NCBI GenBank assembly: GCA_946188345.1
Contig: CAMHUI010000011.1
Span: forward strand, 1-63,969
DNA length: 63,969 nt
Reading direction: 5' to 3'
Source of the DNA: an uncultured Prevotellaceae bacterium
Lineage (GTDB): Bacteria > Bacteroidota > Bacteroidia > Bacteroidales > Bacteroidaceae
Shown here: piece by piece, positions 43,068 to 52,567 of the stretch
Layout of the letters: every line of letters begins with the position of its first letter
How positions within the stretch are numbered: the stretch's first letter is position 1
Position numbers and translations under genes: made by a program
Notes under the pieces: generated by a model
The model's database searches: none
Told to the model about the DNA's origin: nothing
Seen by the model: the letters and a program-made list of their open reading frames with translations, nothing else

Positions 43068-44066
43068 TCAGGGGAAAAGGGATTGTGTCTGGTATTTTCT
43101 GGCGCGGGCCCAGATGCCGCTGAGGCGACTGATCTGGATGAACGTCATGGGGTGGTTGCAGATGCCGTAGAATCGCAGGCGTTTCTTCAGGCTGAGGCTT
43201 CGTACGATGTCGCGATGTGGGCCGATGACATCGGCAATTTTTTTGATGATGTCTTTCTTCTCTTCGAGGGGGAGCTGGCAGCGTGAGATGTCTTTTGCTC
43301 CGCGGATGCCTGAGATGACGAGCATACGTTCGCCCAGCTGCTCCATGCCGTGTGCCTTGGCAAACTCATATCGTTCGATGTCGGCTATGAAGAGGTCGCG
43401 GCGGCGGTCGGCCATGTTTTTGTTGTAGCTGGTGCTGCTTTGTCGCTGTCGATAGTGGTAGAGGCACTTGTCGATGATGGACACTCGGCGGGCGTGGGAG
43501 AACCATTTGTAGATGACGGCATGGTCTTCAAAGAAACGGCCGACGGGCATTGGTTCAACGAGCAGCTGTCGGCGGAACACCTTGTTGCAGATGTAGCTCT
43601 GCAGGTGCTGCGACAGCAGTAGTCTCTGGGCCTCTTCGATGGGCATGGATGGGTGTTCGCCGAGATGGCGGTATTGTATTTTCTTTCGGAAGTCGCGGCT
43701 GAAGCTGATGATGGCGATGTCGGTGTCGTTGGACGTCATCGTCTCGTAAGCGGTGCTGAGCATGTCGGGTTCTATCCAGTCGTCGCTGTCGACGAAGCTG
43801 ATGATGTCGGCGCGTGCCAGGCTGATGGCCATATTGCGGCTGTCGGAAGGCCCGGAGTTTGCCTTGTGGATGACGCGGATGCGCTCGTCCTGATGGGCAT
43901 AGCGGTCGCAGATGGCAGGAGTCTGGTCGGTGCTGCCGTCGTCAACAAGGATTACTTCCCATTCCTGCAACTGTTGGGAGAGGATAGAGTCGAGACACTG
44001 TTCTAAGTAGGCTGCCGTGTTATAGGTACAGACGACAATCGAGATTTTCGGTTGTGTGGCTTTCAT
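43068..44066 (-). CDS. Glycosyltransferase family 2
   Basis: This 332-residue GT-A glycosyltransferase starts I-S-I-V-V-C-T-Y-N-T-A and has V-D-D-G-S-T-D-Q-T, A-N-S-G-P-S-D-S-R-N and the D-x-D region F-V-D-S-D-D-W-I-E. Such enzymes add sugars to capsule, LPS or other surface glycans in the cytoplasm. The donor and acceptor are unknown. No neighbouring glycan-assembly genes are present, so it is isolated. Its minus-strand -7 box is TACTTTTG at 44104-44111. Confidence 0.9.
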   Translation of the reverse strand: MKATQPKISIVVCTYNTAAYLEQCLDSILSQQLQEWEVILVDDGSTDQTPAICDRYAHQDERIRVIHKANSGPSDSRNMAISLARADIISFVDSDDWIEPDMLSTAYETMTSNDTDIAIISFSRDFRKKIQYRHLGEHPSMPIEEAQRLLLSQHLQSYICNKVFRRQLLVEPMPVGRFFEDHAVIYKWFSHARRVSIIDKCLYHYRQRQSSTSYNKNMADRRRDLFIADIERYEFAKAHGMEQLGERMLVISGIRGAKDISRCQLPLEEKKDIIKKIADVIGPHRDIVRSLSLKKRLRFYGICNHPMTFIQISRLSGIWARARKYQTQSLFP

Positions 44067-44103
44067 TAACTGTCAATGCAAACAAAAAAGTTCAATATGG
44101 CCA

Positions 44104-44111
44104 CAAAAGTA
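44104..44111 (-). promoter_or_regulatory. -7 box for the glycosyltransferase gene
   Basis: The minus strand reads TACTTTTG, about 38 bases before the start codon at 44066. Confidence 0.5.
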
Positions 44112-44184
44112 CACAAAATATCTGAAAAAGAGGGCTTTTTTTCTAAAAAAACATTCTTTTTGTCGGCTTTTCACGAATTCTTCG

Positions 44185-44192
44185 TACTTTTG
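44185..44192 (+). promoter_or_regulatory. -7 box for the LOG-family gene
   Basis: TACTTTTG followed by CAAAT. A TTTG occurs at 44159-44162, 22 bases upstream, a slightly long spacing. The leader is about 57 bases. Confidence 0.5.
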
Positions 44193-44249
44193 CAAATAGA
44201 AACGCCTTATTGGCAGGCTAAAAGAACGAAGAAATAAGCTGTAGAGAAG

Positions 44250-44840
44250 ATGAATATCTGTGTTTTCTGCTCGGCCAACAATCAGATTGCCGGGCATTAT
44301 TTCAAACTGACCGAGGAGTTGGGCCGCTGGTGTGCAGCCGAAGGTCATACGGTCGTTTTCGGCGGTACGAACCAGGGCTTGATGGAGTCGTTGGCGCGTG
44401 CTGCCTACGATGCAGGAGGAAAGGTGACGGGTGTCATTCCTGAGATTGTGGAACGTGGCGGAAGGACCTCATCCCATGTGCACAATCACATCTGGACCAA
44501 CAACCTCAGCGACCGTAAGGATGAGATGATAGCCCTTGCCGATGCCATCGTGGCCCTTCCGGGCGGTGTGGGAACGCTGGATGAGGTCTTCACGGTGCTC
44601 TCTGCCGCCTCTATCGGCTACCACAGCAAGCGCGTCATCTTGTATAACATGGATGGCTTCTGGCAGAAGCTGATTGAGTTGATGGACGACCTTCAGCAGC
44701 GCGGAATGATTCGTGGCGACTGGCGGAGTCAGCTGTTGGTGGCCGACTCTTTTGAAGAACTCAAGCGGTTGATAACGAGTGCTATGGCCCCGTCGCCCGT
44801 CACATTGCAGGCTGTTCCGAAAGAGTCCATGGCGATGTAG
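44250..44840 (+). CDS. LOG family (TIGR00730) nucleoside monophosphate phosphoribohydrolase
   Basis: 196 residues of the LOG family, often misnamed lysine decarboxylase. Visible are V-F-C-S-A-N at the N-terminus, V-F-G-G-T-N-Q-G-L-M, S-D-R-K-D-E-M and the catalytic P-G-G-V-G-T-L-D-E. The family splits cytokinin-type nucleotides or AMP to base and ribose 5-phosphate. Unusually, its last 112 bases overlap the convergent symporter gene, covering the C-terminal D-W-R-S-Q-L-L-V ... tail. Confidence 0.9.
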   Translation: MNICVFCSANNQIAGHYFKLTEELGRWCAAEGHTVVFGGTNQGLMESLARAAYDAGGKVTGVIPEIVERGGRTSSHVHNHIWTNNLSDRKDEMIALADAIVALPGGVGTLDEVFTVLSAASIGYHSKRVILYNMDGFWQKLIELMDDLQQRGMIRGDWRSQLLVADSFEELKRLITSAMAPSPVTLQAVPKESMAM

Positions 44841-45925
44841 AGAGCGATCATCAGTGCCTGTTGGTCGGGCGTGAAGCCCAGGATTGAAGCTAATGGTGCA
44901 AGCGCAGCCATGATGGCTCCTCCGGGAACGCCCGGTGCGGCCACCATCACGATGCCCAGCATCAGGATGAAGTGCAGGAAGGTGGGGAAGGCATGAGGCA
45001 GTCCCTCCAGCAGGCAGATGGTCAGCGCGCAGGCCGTTATCTTCATGGCCGAGCCCGACATGTGTATAGTGGCGCATAGCGGAACGGTGAAGCCGGCAAT
45101 GTCTTCACTCACGCCGTTCTTCATCGTCTGCTTCATCGTGACGGGGATGGTGGCCGCCGACGAGGAAGTACCCAAAGCCGTCAGGTAAGCCGGAACCATA
45201 TTCCACAACAGCCGCAGGGGATTTTTTCGTGTCAGTCCGCCGGCGATACAGAACTGATAGAGCAGGATGAACAGGTGGAGGACAAAGATGACCACAATAA
45301 TCTGGGCGAAGACCATTAGGATGTGATATACTTCACCAGAGAAGGTCATCTGCAGGAAGATGCCGAAGATATAAAGCGGCAGGAGCGGTATGATAGCTTT
45401 TTCAATGGTCTTTGCTATGATGTCGCGAAATTCAAAAAAGGCCGATTTCATCGGAGATTTTACGTTTCCATCGCCGTGTTGCCCATAGGCAATGCCCAGT
45501 CCCACCATGAAGGCGAACACCAAGGCTGCCATCACGTCGAGGATGGGTGGAATGGTGATGGAGAAATAGGGCAGTATCTCAGGTGCTTTCTCTATGTTGG
45601 CGAGGTGAGCCGTTCGTGCCACCATGTCGGGAAAGAGCCACGCCCCCGTTCCGAAGGCTAAGAGTCCGGCGCATATGGTGTCGAGGTAGGCAATACCGAC
45701 AGTAATCAAGAGTAGCCGTCCGGCGGTGCGGCCGATGTCGGCAATGGCCGGAGTGACGAGGCCGATGATGATGAGGGGAATGAGGAATCCCAGAAACTGT
45801 CCGAAGACTCCGTTGAAGGTTGTAAACACGCGAACCCACCCTTCGCTGAGCACCTGCCCCAGCAACACGCCGAGGACGATAGCCAAAAGGATACGTGGCA
45901 GCAGTCCGATTTTAGTTATTTTCAT
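44729..45925 (-). CDS. Dicarboxylate/amino acid:cation symporter (DAACS family)
   Basis: 398 residues with about eight membrane helices and two re-entrant loops, as in the GltPh/SstT fold. Visible are G-T-S-S-S-A-A-T-I-P (the serine-rich hairpin), M-S-G-S-A-M in the central helix, G-V-P-G-G, and D-S-F-G-T-A-C-N-V-T-G-D, the C-terminal motif that binds substrate and cation. The ATG at 45925 was preferred to an upstream TTG. It would import aspartate, glutamate, serine/threonine or a dicarboxylate with Na+ or H+. Its 3' end overlaps the convergent LOG gene by 112 bases. It follows a PfkB kinase by 49 bases. Confidence 0.88.
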   Translation of the reverse strand: MKITKIGLLPRILLAIVLGVLLGQVLSEGWVRVFTTFNGVFGQFLGFLIPLIIIGLVTPAIADIGRTAGRLLLITVGIAYLDTICAGLLAFGTGAWLFPDMVARTAHLANIEKAPEILPYFSITIPPILDVMAALVFAFMVGLGIAYGQHGDGNVKSPMKSAFFEFRDIIAKTIEKAIIPLLPLYIFGIFLQMTFSGEVYHILMVFAQIIVVIFVLHLFILLYQFCIAGGLTRKNPLRLLWNMVPAYLTALGTSSSAATIPVTMKQTMKNGVSEDIAGFTVPLCATIHMSGSAMKITACALTICLLEGLPHAFPTFLHFILMLGIVMVAAPGVPGGAIMAALAPLASILGFTPDQQALMIALYIAMDSFGTACNVTGDGAIALVINRLSSSKESATNS

Positions 45926-45974
45926 AGGTTTCCAAGTTTTTAAGGAGTTCAAAAACCCTCCATTTCATCGGGTA

Positions 45975-46940
45975 TTATTCGGCAAACAGTTGTCTCTCCT
46001 GCATGCGGCGGCCAAAGTCTTTCGAGACATAGTTGTAGAGGTCGCGGCAGCTCTCGGCGGCGAACTGCTGTGCCGAGGCTATGAGAGCGTCCCACTGCGC
46101 CGGTGCCAGCCCGCGGCTAATCTGCTGCTTGGTGATGTCGTGGCGCAGCAGGGCAAAGAGGAAGCCGGCATTGAAGCTGTCGCCCGCCCCAACGGTGCTG
46201 ACGGGTTTGGTACCCGCCGTCACGGGGTAGGTTTTGTTGAAACCACCTTTGGTGATGACTTTCACGGGCTGGGAGCCATCGGTGCAAATGAGGTTCTGGC
46301 AGTAGAAGGCGATATTGGCCTGGAAGATGGCTTCGGCGTCGCGCTTGCCATAGATTGTGTCAAAGTCTTCGGTGCTGCCACGGACGATGTCGGCGAATTC
46401 GAAATTCTCCATCATCTGTGGCATCACCCGCATCACGTCTCCTCGATGAGATGGGCGGAAATTGACGTCATAGTAGATGATGGCGCCAGCCTGATGAGCT
46501 TTCTCGATGAGCATCCTGACTTGGTCGCGGATGACTGGGTTTACGGCATAGAACGACCCCATGAGCAGGATGTCGTCGGCCTGGATGTCGGGCAGGGCCT
46601 CTCCGCGAGTGCCAAAGTCGATGCAGTCGTGCTGATGGTCCTTATAGAAGAGGTATTCCGCGTCATTTTTCTCGTTGAGGAACGCCAGCGAGAGGGGCGA
46701 CTGAGTGTGGTGGTTGGTCTGGATGAGGTCGGCCTTGACACCGTTTTCGCTGAGGAAGCGGGTGGTGTATCGCCCGATTCTGTCGTCAGAGACTTCACTC
46801 ATCATGACTGCCGGCACTCCGCAACGGCCGAGCGACACCATCGCATTAAACACGCTCCCTCCAGGCAGGGCAGCAATGGGCTGCTCGTTGCGGAAGAGAA
46901 TATCGAGCACGGTTTCTCCTATTCCAATGACTTTACGCAT
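45975..46940 (-). CDS. PfkB family sugar kinase (fructokinase-like)
   Basis: 321 residues. It has the N-terminal G-E-T-V-L-D-I-L-F, the G-G-S-V-F-N-A-M-V-S-L glycine loop, and the ATP-binding, catalytic motif V-G-A-G-D-S-F-N-A-G-F with the base Asp. The family phosphorylates sugars such as fructose, ribose or 2-keto-3-deoxygluconate; the substrate is not certain. A minus-strand -7 box, TACCTTTGC, lies at 46963-46971. It may be cotranscribed with the downstream symporter. Confidence 0.88.
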   Translation of the reverse strand: MRKVIGIGETVLDILFRNEQPIAALPGGSVFNAMVSLGRCGVPAVMMSEVSDDRIGRYTTRFLSENGVKADLIQTNHHTQSPLSLAFLNEKNDAEYLFYKDHQHDCIDFGTRGEALPDIQADDILLMGSFYAVNPVIRDQVRMLIEKAHQAGAIIYYDVNFRPSHRGDVMRVMPQMMENFEFADIVRGSTEDFDTIYGKRDAEAIFQANIAFYCQNLICTDGSQPVKVITKGGFNKTYPVTAGTKPVSTVGAGDSFNAGFLFALLRHDITKQQISRGLAPAQWDALIASAQQFAAESCRDLYNYVSKDFGRRMQERQLFAE

Positions 46941-46962
46941 AACTTTCTGTGACTTATTTTTT

Positions 46963-46971
46963 GCAAAGGTA
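46963..46971 (-). promoter_or_regulatory. -7 box for the PfkB kinase gene
   Basis: The minus strand reads TACCTTTGC, about 23 bases before the start codon. No -33 match was seen. Confidence 0.5.
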
Positions 46972-47025
46972 CGAATAATAGTTCAGAGTCCATCGTTCGC
47001 GAGCTATATTTTTTTTACGTTTTTC

Positions 47026-47056
47026 TTTGTTCTTCTCTCAAATCTTATTACTTTTG
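47026..47056 (+). promoter_or_regulatory. Promoter of the M16 peptidase gene
   Basis: TTTG (47026-47029), 19 bases, then TACTTTTG (47049-47056), 9 bases before the ATG at 47065. Confidence 0.75.
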
Positions 47057-47064
47057 CGGCCGAA

Positions 47065-48291
47065 ATGGAATATAAGACATACGTATTAGAGAATGGGCTG
47101 CGCGTGGTGCATGGTGCCAGCGACAGCCCCGTGGCTTATGTAGGCTACCGCATCGGCGTGGGCTCCGGCAACGAGCATGCCGACGAGGAGGGTCTGGCTC
47201 ATCTGTGTGAACACATGACGTTCAAGGGCACTTCGCGCCGGCGGGCCTGGCAGATTATGAGCACGCTGGAGCGTGTGGGCGGCGACCTGAACGCCTTCAC
47301 CACGAAGGAAGACACGACCTATCATGCCGCCGTGCTGCGGCAGGATGTGCCGCTGGCCATCGACTTGCTCACCGACATCGTCTTCAACAGCACCTACCCC
47401 GAACGTGAACTTGAACGCGAGCGCGAGGTGGTGTGCGAGGAGATAGAGAGCTACAACGACACGCCCTCGGAACTTATCTACGACGACTTCGAGAACCTGC
47501 TCTTCCCCGACCATCCCTTGGGTCATAACATCCTGGGTCGTGCTGAGCAGGTGAGGAACTATACGTCGGCCGACGTGCGCCGCTTTGCCGGCCGTTATTA
47601 CCGGCCCGACAATGCCGTGCTCTTCGTCTATGGCGGCGACCTTCCGCGGACGCTGATGCGCTGCTGCACACCTGTCGGGCAGCCTCAGGCCAAGGCTTGC
47701 CGACCGACTCCGCTGCCGATGGCAGCCAGCCAGACCGCAGGCGAGCGGATGGTGGTCAGAGAGCGCGGCACCCATCAGGCACACGTGATGATGGGCTGCA
47801 GGGCCTACCCCATGGGACATCCACTGCGTATGGCGCTCTATCTGCTGAACAACGTGCTGGGCGGACCTGGCATGAATGCACGGCTGAATATGCTGCTTCG
47901 CGAGCGCTACGGACTGGTCTACACCGTGGAGAGCTCGCTGGTGAGCTATCAGCAGGCAGGTGCCTGGACCACCTATTTCGGTTGCGACGCCGACGATGTG
48001 GAGCGTTGCCGGCGCATGGTATGCCGGGAATTGGAGAAACTCGTCGCCCAGCCACTGACCGAACGCCAGCTGCAGGCAGCCAAGCGCCAGCTGAAAGGAC
48101 AGCTGGGTGTGGCCTGCGACAACCGCGAAGCCTTCGCCCTGGACTTCAGCAAGACGTTCCTGCATCGCGGCACGCCGCGCGACCTCACGATGCTCTACCC
48201 CGAAATAGACGCCCTGACACCCGAGATGCTGCAGCAGGCAGCCCGGGAAGTGCTGCGTCCAGAGGGGCTCACCACGCTCATATACAGATAG
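47065..48291 (+). CDS. M16 family zinc peptidase
   Basis: This 408-residue protein has the inverted zinc motif H46-L-C-E49-H50 and the third ligand Glu in E-V-V-C-E-E-I-E, followed by a second, inactive-type half with L-L-N-N-V-L-G-G-P-G-M-N-A-R-L and R-E-R-Y-G-L-V-Y, the usual M16B layout. No signal peptide is present, so it is probably cytoplasmic. The start at 47065 is set by the promoter 9 bases upstream; the open frame runs further back. It would degrade short peptides. Confidence 0.92.
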   Translation: MEYKTYVLENGLRVVHGASDSPVAYVGYRIGVGSGNEHADEEGLAHLCEHMTFKGTSRRRAWQIMSTLERVGGDLNAFTTKEDTTYHAAVLRQDVPLAIDLLTDIVFNSTYPERELEREREVVCEEIESYNDTPSELIYDDFENLLFPDHPLGHNILGRAEQVRNYTSADVRRFAGRYYRPDNAVLFVYGGDLPRTLMRCCTPVGQPQAKACRPTPLPMAASQTAGERMVVRERGTHQAHVMMGCRAYPMGHPLRMALYLLNNVLGGPGMNARLNMLLRERYGLVYTVESSLVSYQQAGAWTTYFGCDADDVERCRRMVCRELEKLVAQPLTERQLQAAKRQLKGQLGVACDNREAFALDFSKTFLHRGTPRDLTMLYPEIDALTPEMLQQAAREVLRPEGLTTLIYR

Positions 48292-48375
48292 GAAGAAAGG
48301 CACCTGCAATTTGCAAAAGTGGAACGAATATGTTAAATTATTTGCATAAATGGCAGGTTTCTCAGCCTTTTTGTG

Positions 48376-48383
48376 TAAATTTG
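48376..48383 (+). promoter_or_regulatory. -7 box for the GH97 gene
   Basis: TAAATTTG, 27 bases before the ATG at 48411. No clear -33 partner. Confidence 0.45.
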
Positions 48384-48410
48384 TAGTCGGAATTATTATC
48401 TCAGAATCAT

Positions 48411-50354
48411 ATGAAGACAATCAAAGTACTGTTGCTTATGGCTGTCCTAATAGGGAGTCATGATGCCTGGGCTGCCAAGAAGGTTCAGCTCGCCTCGCCC
48501 AACGGGCAAGTCAGTGTTGAAGTGAACGTAGACAAGGATCTGCGTTATACGGTCAGTGTCGGTCAGGATGTCGTGCTGCGTGACTGCCAGATAGGCCTTA
48601 CCCTCTCGGGTGAGGAACTGGGCAAGGCTCCTAAGCTGAAGAAAGTTCTGAAGGCCTCTGTCCGTGAGGACATCCGTCGCGAGGTGCCCATCAAGAACGC
48701 CGTGGTGAAGAATTATGCCAATGAGGTCACCCTGCAGATGAAGGGTGGCTGGGCAGTGGTATTCCGTGCCTATGACAACGGCGTGGCCTATCGCTTCACG
48801 GCGGAAAAGAAGGGCCAGGTGACCGTCGACGACGAGCTGATGGTGTTGCCCCTCGACGGCGAGAGCCAGGTGACGATGTCGCAGTGCGGCTCGTTCCGCC
48901 AGAACTACGAAGAGCGCTACGTCCACCTCGCTGCCAAGGACTATAAGCAGGATTCGCCCATGAACTACCTGCCCCTCTATGTGCAGACCCCTGATGGCTA
49001 TCAGGTGCTGTTCTCAGAGTCGGCTGTCGAGGACTATCCCCACATGTTCCTGCGCAGCGACGGCAAGGGTGGCATGAAGGCCGTCTTCCCGCCGTTCCCG
49101 CTCGAGGTGGAGCAGCAGTGGGACCGCTTCCTCATCCCCACGAAGGAGGCTTCGTATATCGCCGAGACCGACGGCACCAGAGCTTTCCCCTGGCGCTTCT
49201 TCGTCATCTCGAAGGATGCCCGCGACATCGTGGCCAACGAGATGGAGTATGTGCTGGCAACGCCCAGCGTCATCGGCGATGCCTCGTGGATTCGCCCCGG
49301 ACAGGTGGCTTGGGACTGGTGGAACGGCCGTCAGGCATGGGGAGTAGACTTCAAGGCCGGCTGCAACGAGGATACCTATAAGTATTTCATCGACTTCGCC
49401 TCGAAGTACGGCGTGAAGTATATCATCCTGGACGAGGGATGGGCCGTCAATACCGCCGACCCCTTCCACACCAACAAGGACATCAACATGCCCCGCCTTA
49501 TCAAGTATGGCAAGGAGAAGGGCGTCGACCTCATCATCTGGCTGACATGGCTCGAGGTGGAACGCAACTTCAACCTCTTCGAAGAGTATGAGAATTGGGG
49601 CGTCGCCGGTGTGAAGATAGACTTCATGGACCGCTCCGACCAGTGGATGGTCAACTACTATGAGCGTGTCTGCAAGGAAGCAGCCAAGCACCATCTGATG
49701 GTCGACTTCCACGGATCGTTCAAGCCTGCCGGACTCGAGCGCAAATATCCCAACCTGATTTCCTACGAAGGCGTGCTGGGCCTGGAGCAGGGCGGACGTT
49801 GTAAACCCGAGAATACCAACTGGCTGCCCTTCATTCGCAATGCCGTTGGTCCCATGGACTTCACACCCGGCGGCATGCTCAACGTACAGCCCGAGAACAA
49901 CCATACCACGGGCGAAGTGGCCATGGCCAGTGGCACACGAGCCTACCAGATGGCCCTCTACGTGCTCTTCACAACGGGCATCCAGATGCTGGCCGACACG
50001 CCCTCGCGCTACTACGAGAATCCTGAGTGCACCGAGTTCATCACCAGCGTGCCGGTGCTGTGGGACGAGACGCGCGTGCTGCTGGCTGAACCCGGCAAGT
50101 ATTGCGTCATGGCTCGCCGCTCGGGCAACCGCTGGTTCATCGGAGGCATCAACGACAACGACGAGCGCGACCTCAACATCGACCTGAGCTTCCTCGGAGC
50201 AAAGAGCGGTCAGATGACGCTCTTCACCGACGGAGTCAACTCCAGCCGCCGGGCCGTCGACTATAAAGTATATAAGAACCGTACCGTCAGTGCCAGCAGC
50301 CCCATGACCATCCACATGGCCCGCAACGGCGGTTTCGCTGGAGTCATAGAATAA
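48411..50354 (+). CDS. Secreted GH97 glycosidase, retaining (alpha-galactosidase-type)
   Basis: 647 residues with a signal peptide (to ~21) and the GH97 order of N-terminal beta-sandwich, TIM barrel (~290-540) and C-terminal beta-domain. In the barrel G-V-K-I-D-F-M-D has an Asp (D404), the nucleophile position of retaining GH97 enzymes, and S-Y-E-G-V-L-G-L-E gives a likely acid/base Glu (E453). Inverting SusB-type glucosidases lack that Asp. An alpha-galactosidase is therefore more likely than an alpha-glucosidase. It is probably periplasmic. It stands alone, with no SusC/SusD neighbours. Confidence 0.87.
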   Translation: MKTIKVLLLMAVLIGSHDAWAAKKVQLASPNGQVSVEVNVDKDLRYTVSVGQDVVLRDCQIGLTLSGEELGKAPKLKKVLKASVREDIRREVPIKNAVVKNYANEVTLQMKGGWAVVFRAYDNGVAYRFTAEKKGQVTVDDELMVLPLDGESQVTMSQCGSFRQNYEERYVHLAAKDYKQDSPMNYLPLYVQTPDGYQVLFSESAVEDYPHMFLRSDGKGGMKAVFPPFPLEVEQQWDRFLIPTKEASYIAETDGTRAFPWRFFVISKDARDIVANEMEYVLATPSVIGDASWIRPGQVAWDWWNGRQAWGVDFKAGCNEDTYKYFIDFASKYGVKYIILDEGWAVNTADPFHTNKDINMPRLIKYGKEKGVDLIIWLTWLEVERNFNLFEEYENWGVAGVKIDFMDRSDQWMVNYYERVCKEAAKHHLMVDFHGSFKPAGLERKYPNLISYEGVLGLEQGGRCKPENTNWLPFIRNAVGPMDFTPGGMLNVQPENNHTTGEVAMASGTRAYQMALYVLFTTGIQMLADTPSRYYENPECTEFITSVPVLWDETRVLLAEPGKYCVMARRSGNRWFIGGINDNDERDLNIDLSFLGAKSGQMTLFTDGVNSSRRAVDYKVYKNRTVSASSPMTIHMARNGGFAGVIE

Positions 50355-50410
50355 TGATTATTTAACCTCGGGGATTGTGTTCCCAATCTCCCCCTTTTGG
50401 GGACTAAAGT

Positions 50411-52465
50411 ATGATTGTCTGTATTGCAGAGAAACCCAGTGTGGGCCGCGACATCGCCCGCATCCTCGGTGCCAACGCCGACCACCGCAGCTATATAGAA
50501 GGCAACGGCTACCAAGTGACGTGGACGTTCGGCCACCTCTGCACCCTGAAGGAACCCCATGACTATACCCCAGGCTGGAAGCAATGGAGCCTCTCGGCCT
50601 TGCCCATGATACCGCCTCGCTTCGGTATCAAACTCATCAACGAAGACAGCATCAAGAAACAGTTTGAAGTCATCGAACGCCTCATGCAGGCAGCCGACGA
50701 GATTATCAACTGCGGTGACGCCGGGCAGGAGGGAGAACTCATACAGCGCTGGGTGATGCAGAAAGCCGGTGCCACCTGTCCCGTGAAACGCCTGTGGATA
50801 TCGTCGATGACCGATGAGGCCATCCGCGAAGGCTTCCAGAAACTAAAGGACCAGAGCGACTACCAGCCTCTCTACCTCGCCGGACTCTCGCGAGCCATCG
50901 GCGACTGGCTCTTGGGTATGAATGCCACTCGTCTATACACCCTGAAGTATGGACAGAACCGCCAGGTGCTCAGCATTGGCCGAGTGCAGACGCCCACACT
51001 GGCCCTTGTCGTCAACCGCCAGAAAGAAATCGACAACTTTGTGCCCGAACCCTATTGGGTGCTGGCTACCGTCTATCGCGACACCACCTTTACCGCCACC
51101 AAAGGCCGCTTCACCTCAAAGGAAGAGGGCGAGCAGGCATTCCAGGCCATCGAGGGCAAGCCCTTTACCGTGACCAGCGTAGAGAAGAAGAAAGGAACCG
51201 AACTGCCACCCAACCTCTTCGACCTGACATCGCTGCAGGTGGAGTGCAACAAGAAGTTCGGCTATTCGGCAGAGATGACGCTGAACCTCATCCAGAGCCT
51301 CTACGAACACAAATACACGACCTATCCGCGTGTCGACACGCAGTTCCTGCCCGACGATGTCTATCCGCAGTGCCCGAACATCATGAACGGACTCTACAAG
51401 ACCATCCGCAACGGCCAAGCACCCTATGCCGACCTCGTCAGGCCGTTAGGCGGCAAGGCCCTGAAGAAGTCGAAGAAAGTATTCGACACCTCCAAGGTCA
51501 CCGACCACCATGCCATCATCCCCACAGGCGTGCCGCCGCAGGGACTCAACGATGCCGAGCAGCATGTGTTCGACCTCATCGCCCGCCGTTTCATCGCAGC
51601 CTTCTACCCCGATTGTAAGTTCTCCACTACCACCGTGCTTGGTGATGTCGACGGCATCGAGTTCAAAGTATCTGGTAAAGAAATTCTCGAGCCCGGATGG
51701 CGCATCATCTATGCCAAGGATGTCAAGGTGGCAGATGAGTCGGAAGAGAAGAAAGACGACGAAGAGAAGACGCTGCCCACCTTCACCAAGGGTGAGAGCG
51801 GACCTCATACCCCCACCCTCACAGAGAAGATGACCACGCCGCCGCCTTACTACACCGAGGCTTCTCTGCTGCGAGCCATGGAGACGGCAGGAAAGTTTGT
51901 CGACGACGAGGAGCTGCGGGCAGCCCTGAAGGAGAATGGCATCGGACGCCCCTCGTCGAGGGCCGGCATCATCGAGACTCTCTTCAAGCGCCATTATATC
52001 CGCCGCGAGCGTAAGCGGCTAGTAGCAACGCCCACGGGCATCGAACTCATCGACCTCATCCGTGAGGAACTGCTGAAGAGTTGCGAGCTGACAGGTATCT
52101 GGGAGAAGAAACTCCGCGACATTGAGCATCAGAAATACGATGCCCAGCAGTTTATCGGAGAGCTGAAGGAGCAGATAACCGAGATTGTAGGCGACGTGCT
52201 GCGCGACAATACCAACCGTCGCATTACCATCATGGAGCAGTCCTCTTCCCAAGAGAAGAAGCCTCAGAAGCGCGCCGCCAGGAAACCAGCCGCCGCCAAG
52301 TCTTCCGGTGCTGCGCCACAACCGGCCCAGCCGACAGCTCCCTCATCGCTCGAAGGGCAGCCGTGCCCGCTTTGCGGAAAAGGAGTCATTATCCGTGGAC
52401 GCACCGCCTTCGGATGCTCAGAATGGAAAAATGGATGCACCTGGAGGCAACCATTCAACGTTTAA
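50411..52465 (+). CDS. topB: DNA topoisomerase III
   Basis: 684 residues of type IA topoisomerase. The TOPRIM domain opens with C-I-A-E-K-P-S-V and has the acidic D-A-G-Q-E-G-E. The active-site Tyr is Y305 in Y-T-T-Y-P-R-V-D. A single C-terminal zinc-finger-like segment (C-P-L-C ... C) follows a Lys/Ala/Pro-rich linker (~630-655). TopB decatenates replicating DNA. The start at 50411 is the first ATG and gives the usual length. It follows the GH97 gene by 56 bases. Confidence 0.93.
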   Translation: MIVCIAEKPSVGRDIARILGANADHRSYIEGNGYQVTWTFGHLCTLKEPHDYTPGWKQWSLSALPMIPPRFGIKLINEDSIKKQFEVIERLMQAADEIINCGDAGQEGELIQRWVMQKAGATCPVKRLWISSMTDEAIREGFQKLKDQSDYQPLYLAGLSRAIGDWLLGMNATRLYTLKYGQNRQVLSIGRVQTPTLALVVNRQKEIDNFVPEPYWVLATVYRDTTFTATKGRFTSKEEGEQAFQAIEGKPFTVTSVEKKKGTELPPNLFDLTSLQVECNKKFGYSAEMTLNLIQSLYEHKYTTYPRVDTQFLPDDVYPQCPNIMNGLYKTIRNGQAPYADLVRPLGGKALKKSKKVFDTSKVTDHHAIIPTGVPPQGLNDAEQHVFDLIARRFIAAFYPDCKFSTTTVLGDVDGIEFKVSGKEILEPGWRIIYAKDVKVADESEEKKDDEEKTLPTFTKGESGPHTPTLTEKMTTPPPYYTEASLLRAMETAGKFVDDEELRAALKENGIGRPSSRAGIIETLFKRHYIRRERKRLVATPTGIELIDLIREELLKSCELTGIWEKKLRDIEHQKYDAQQFIGELKEQITEIVGDVLRDNTNRRITIMEQSSSQEKKPQKRAARKPAAAKSSGAAPQPAQPTAPSSLEGQPCPLCGKGVIIRGRTAFGCSEWKNGCTWRQPFNV

Positions 52466-52567
52466 TAATTATTAAAAGCAAGTGTAAAGTCAAGGATTTT
52501 TTGCGAAAAACCTTTATCTTTACAAGCCGAAAGATATTTATAATCTATATAAAGAAAGGAAAACAAT

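Noticed and set aside
46705..47064. 120-residue N-terminal extension of the M16 peptidase
   Set aside because: It overlaps the opposite-strand PfkB gene, and a clear promoter lies just before 47065.
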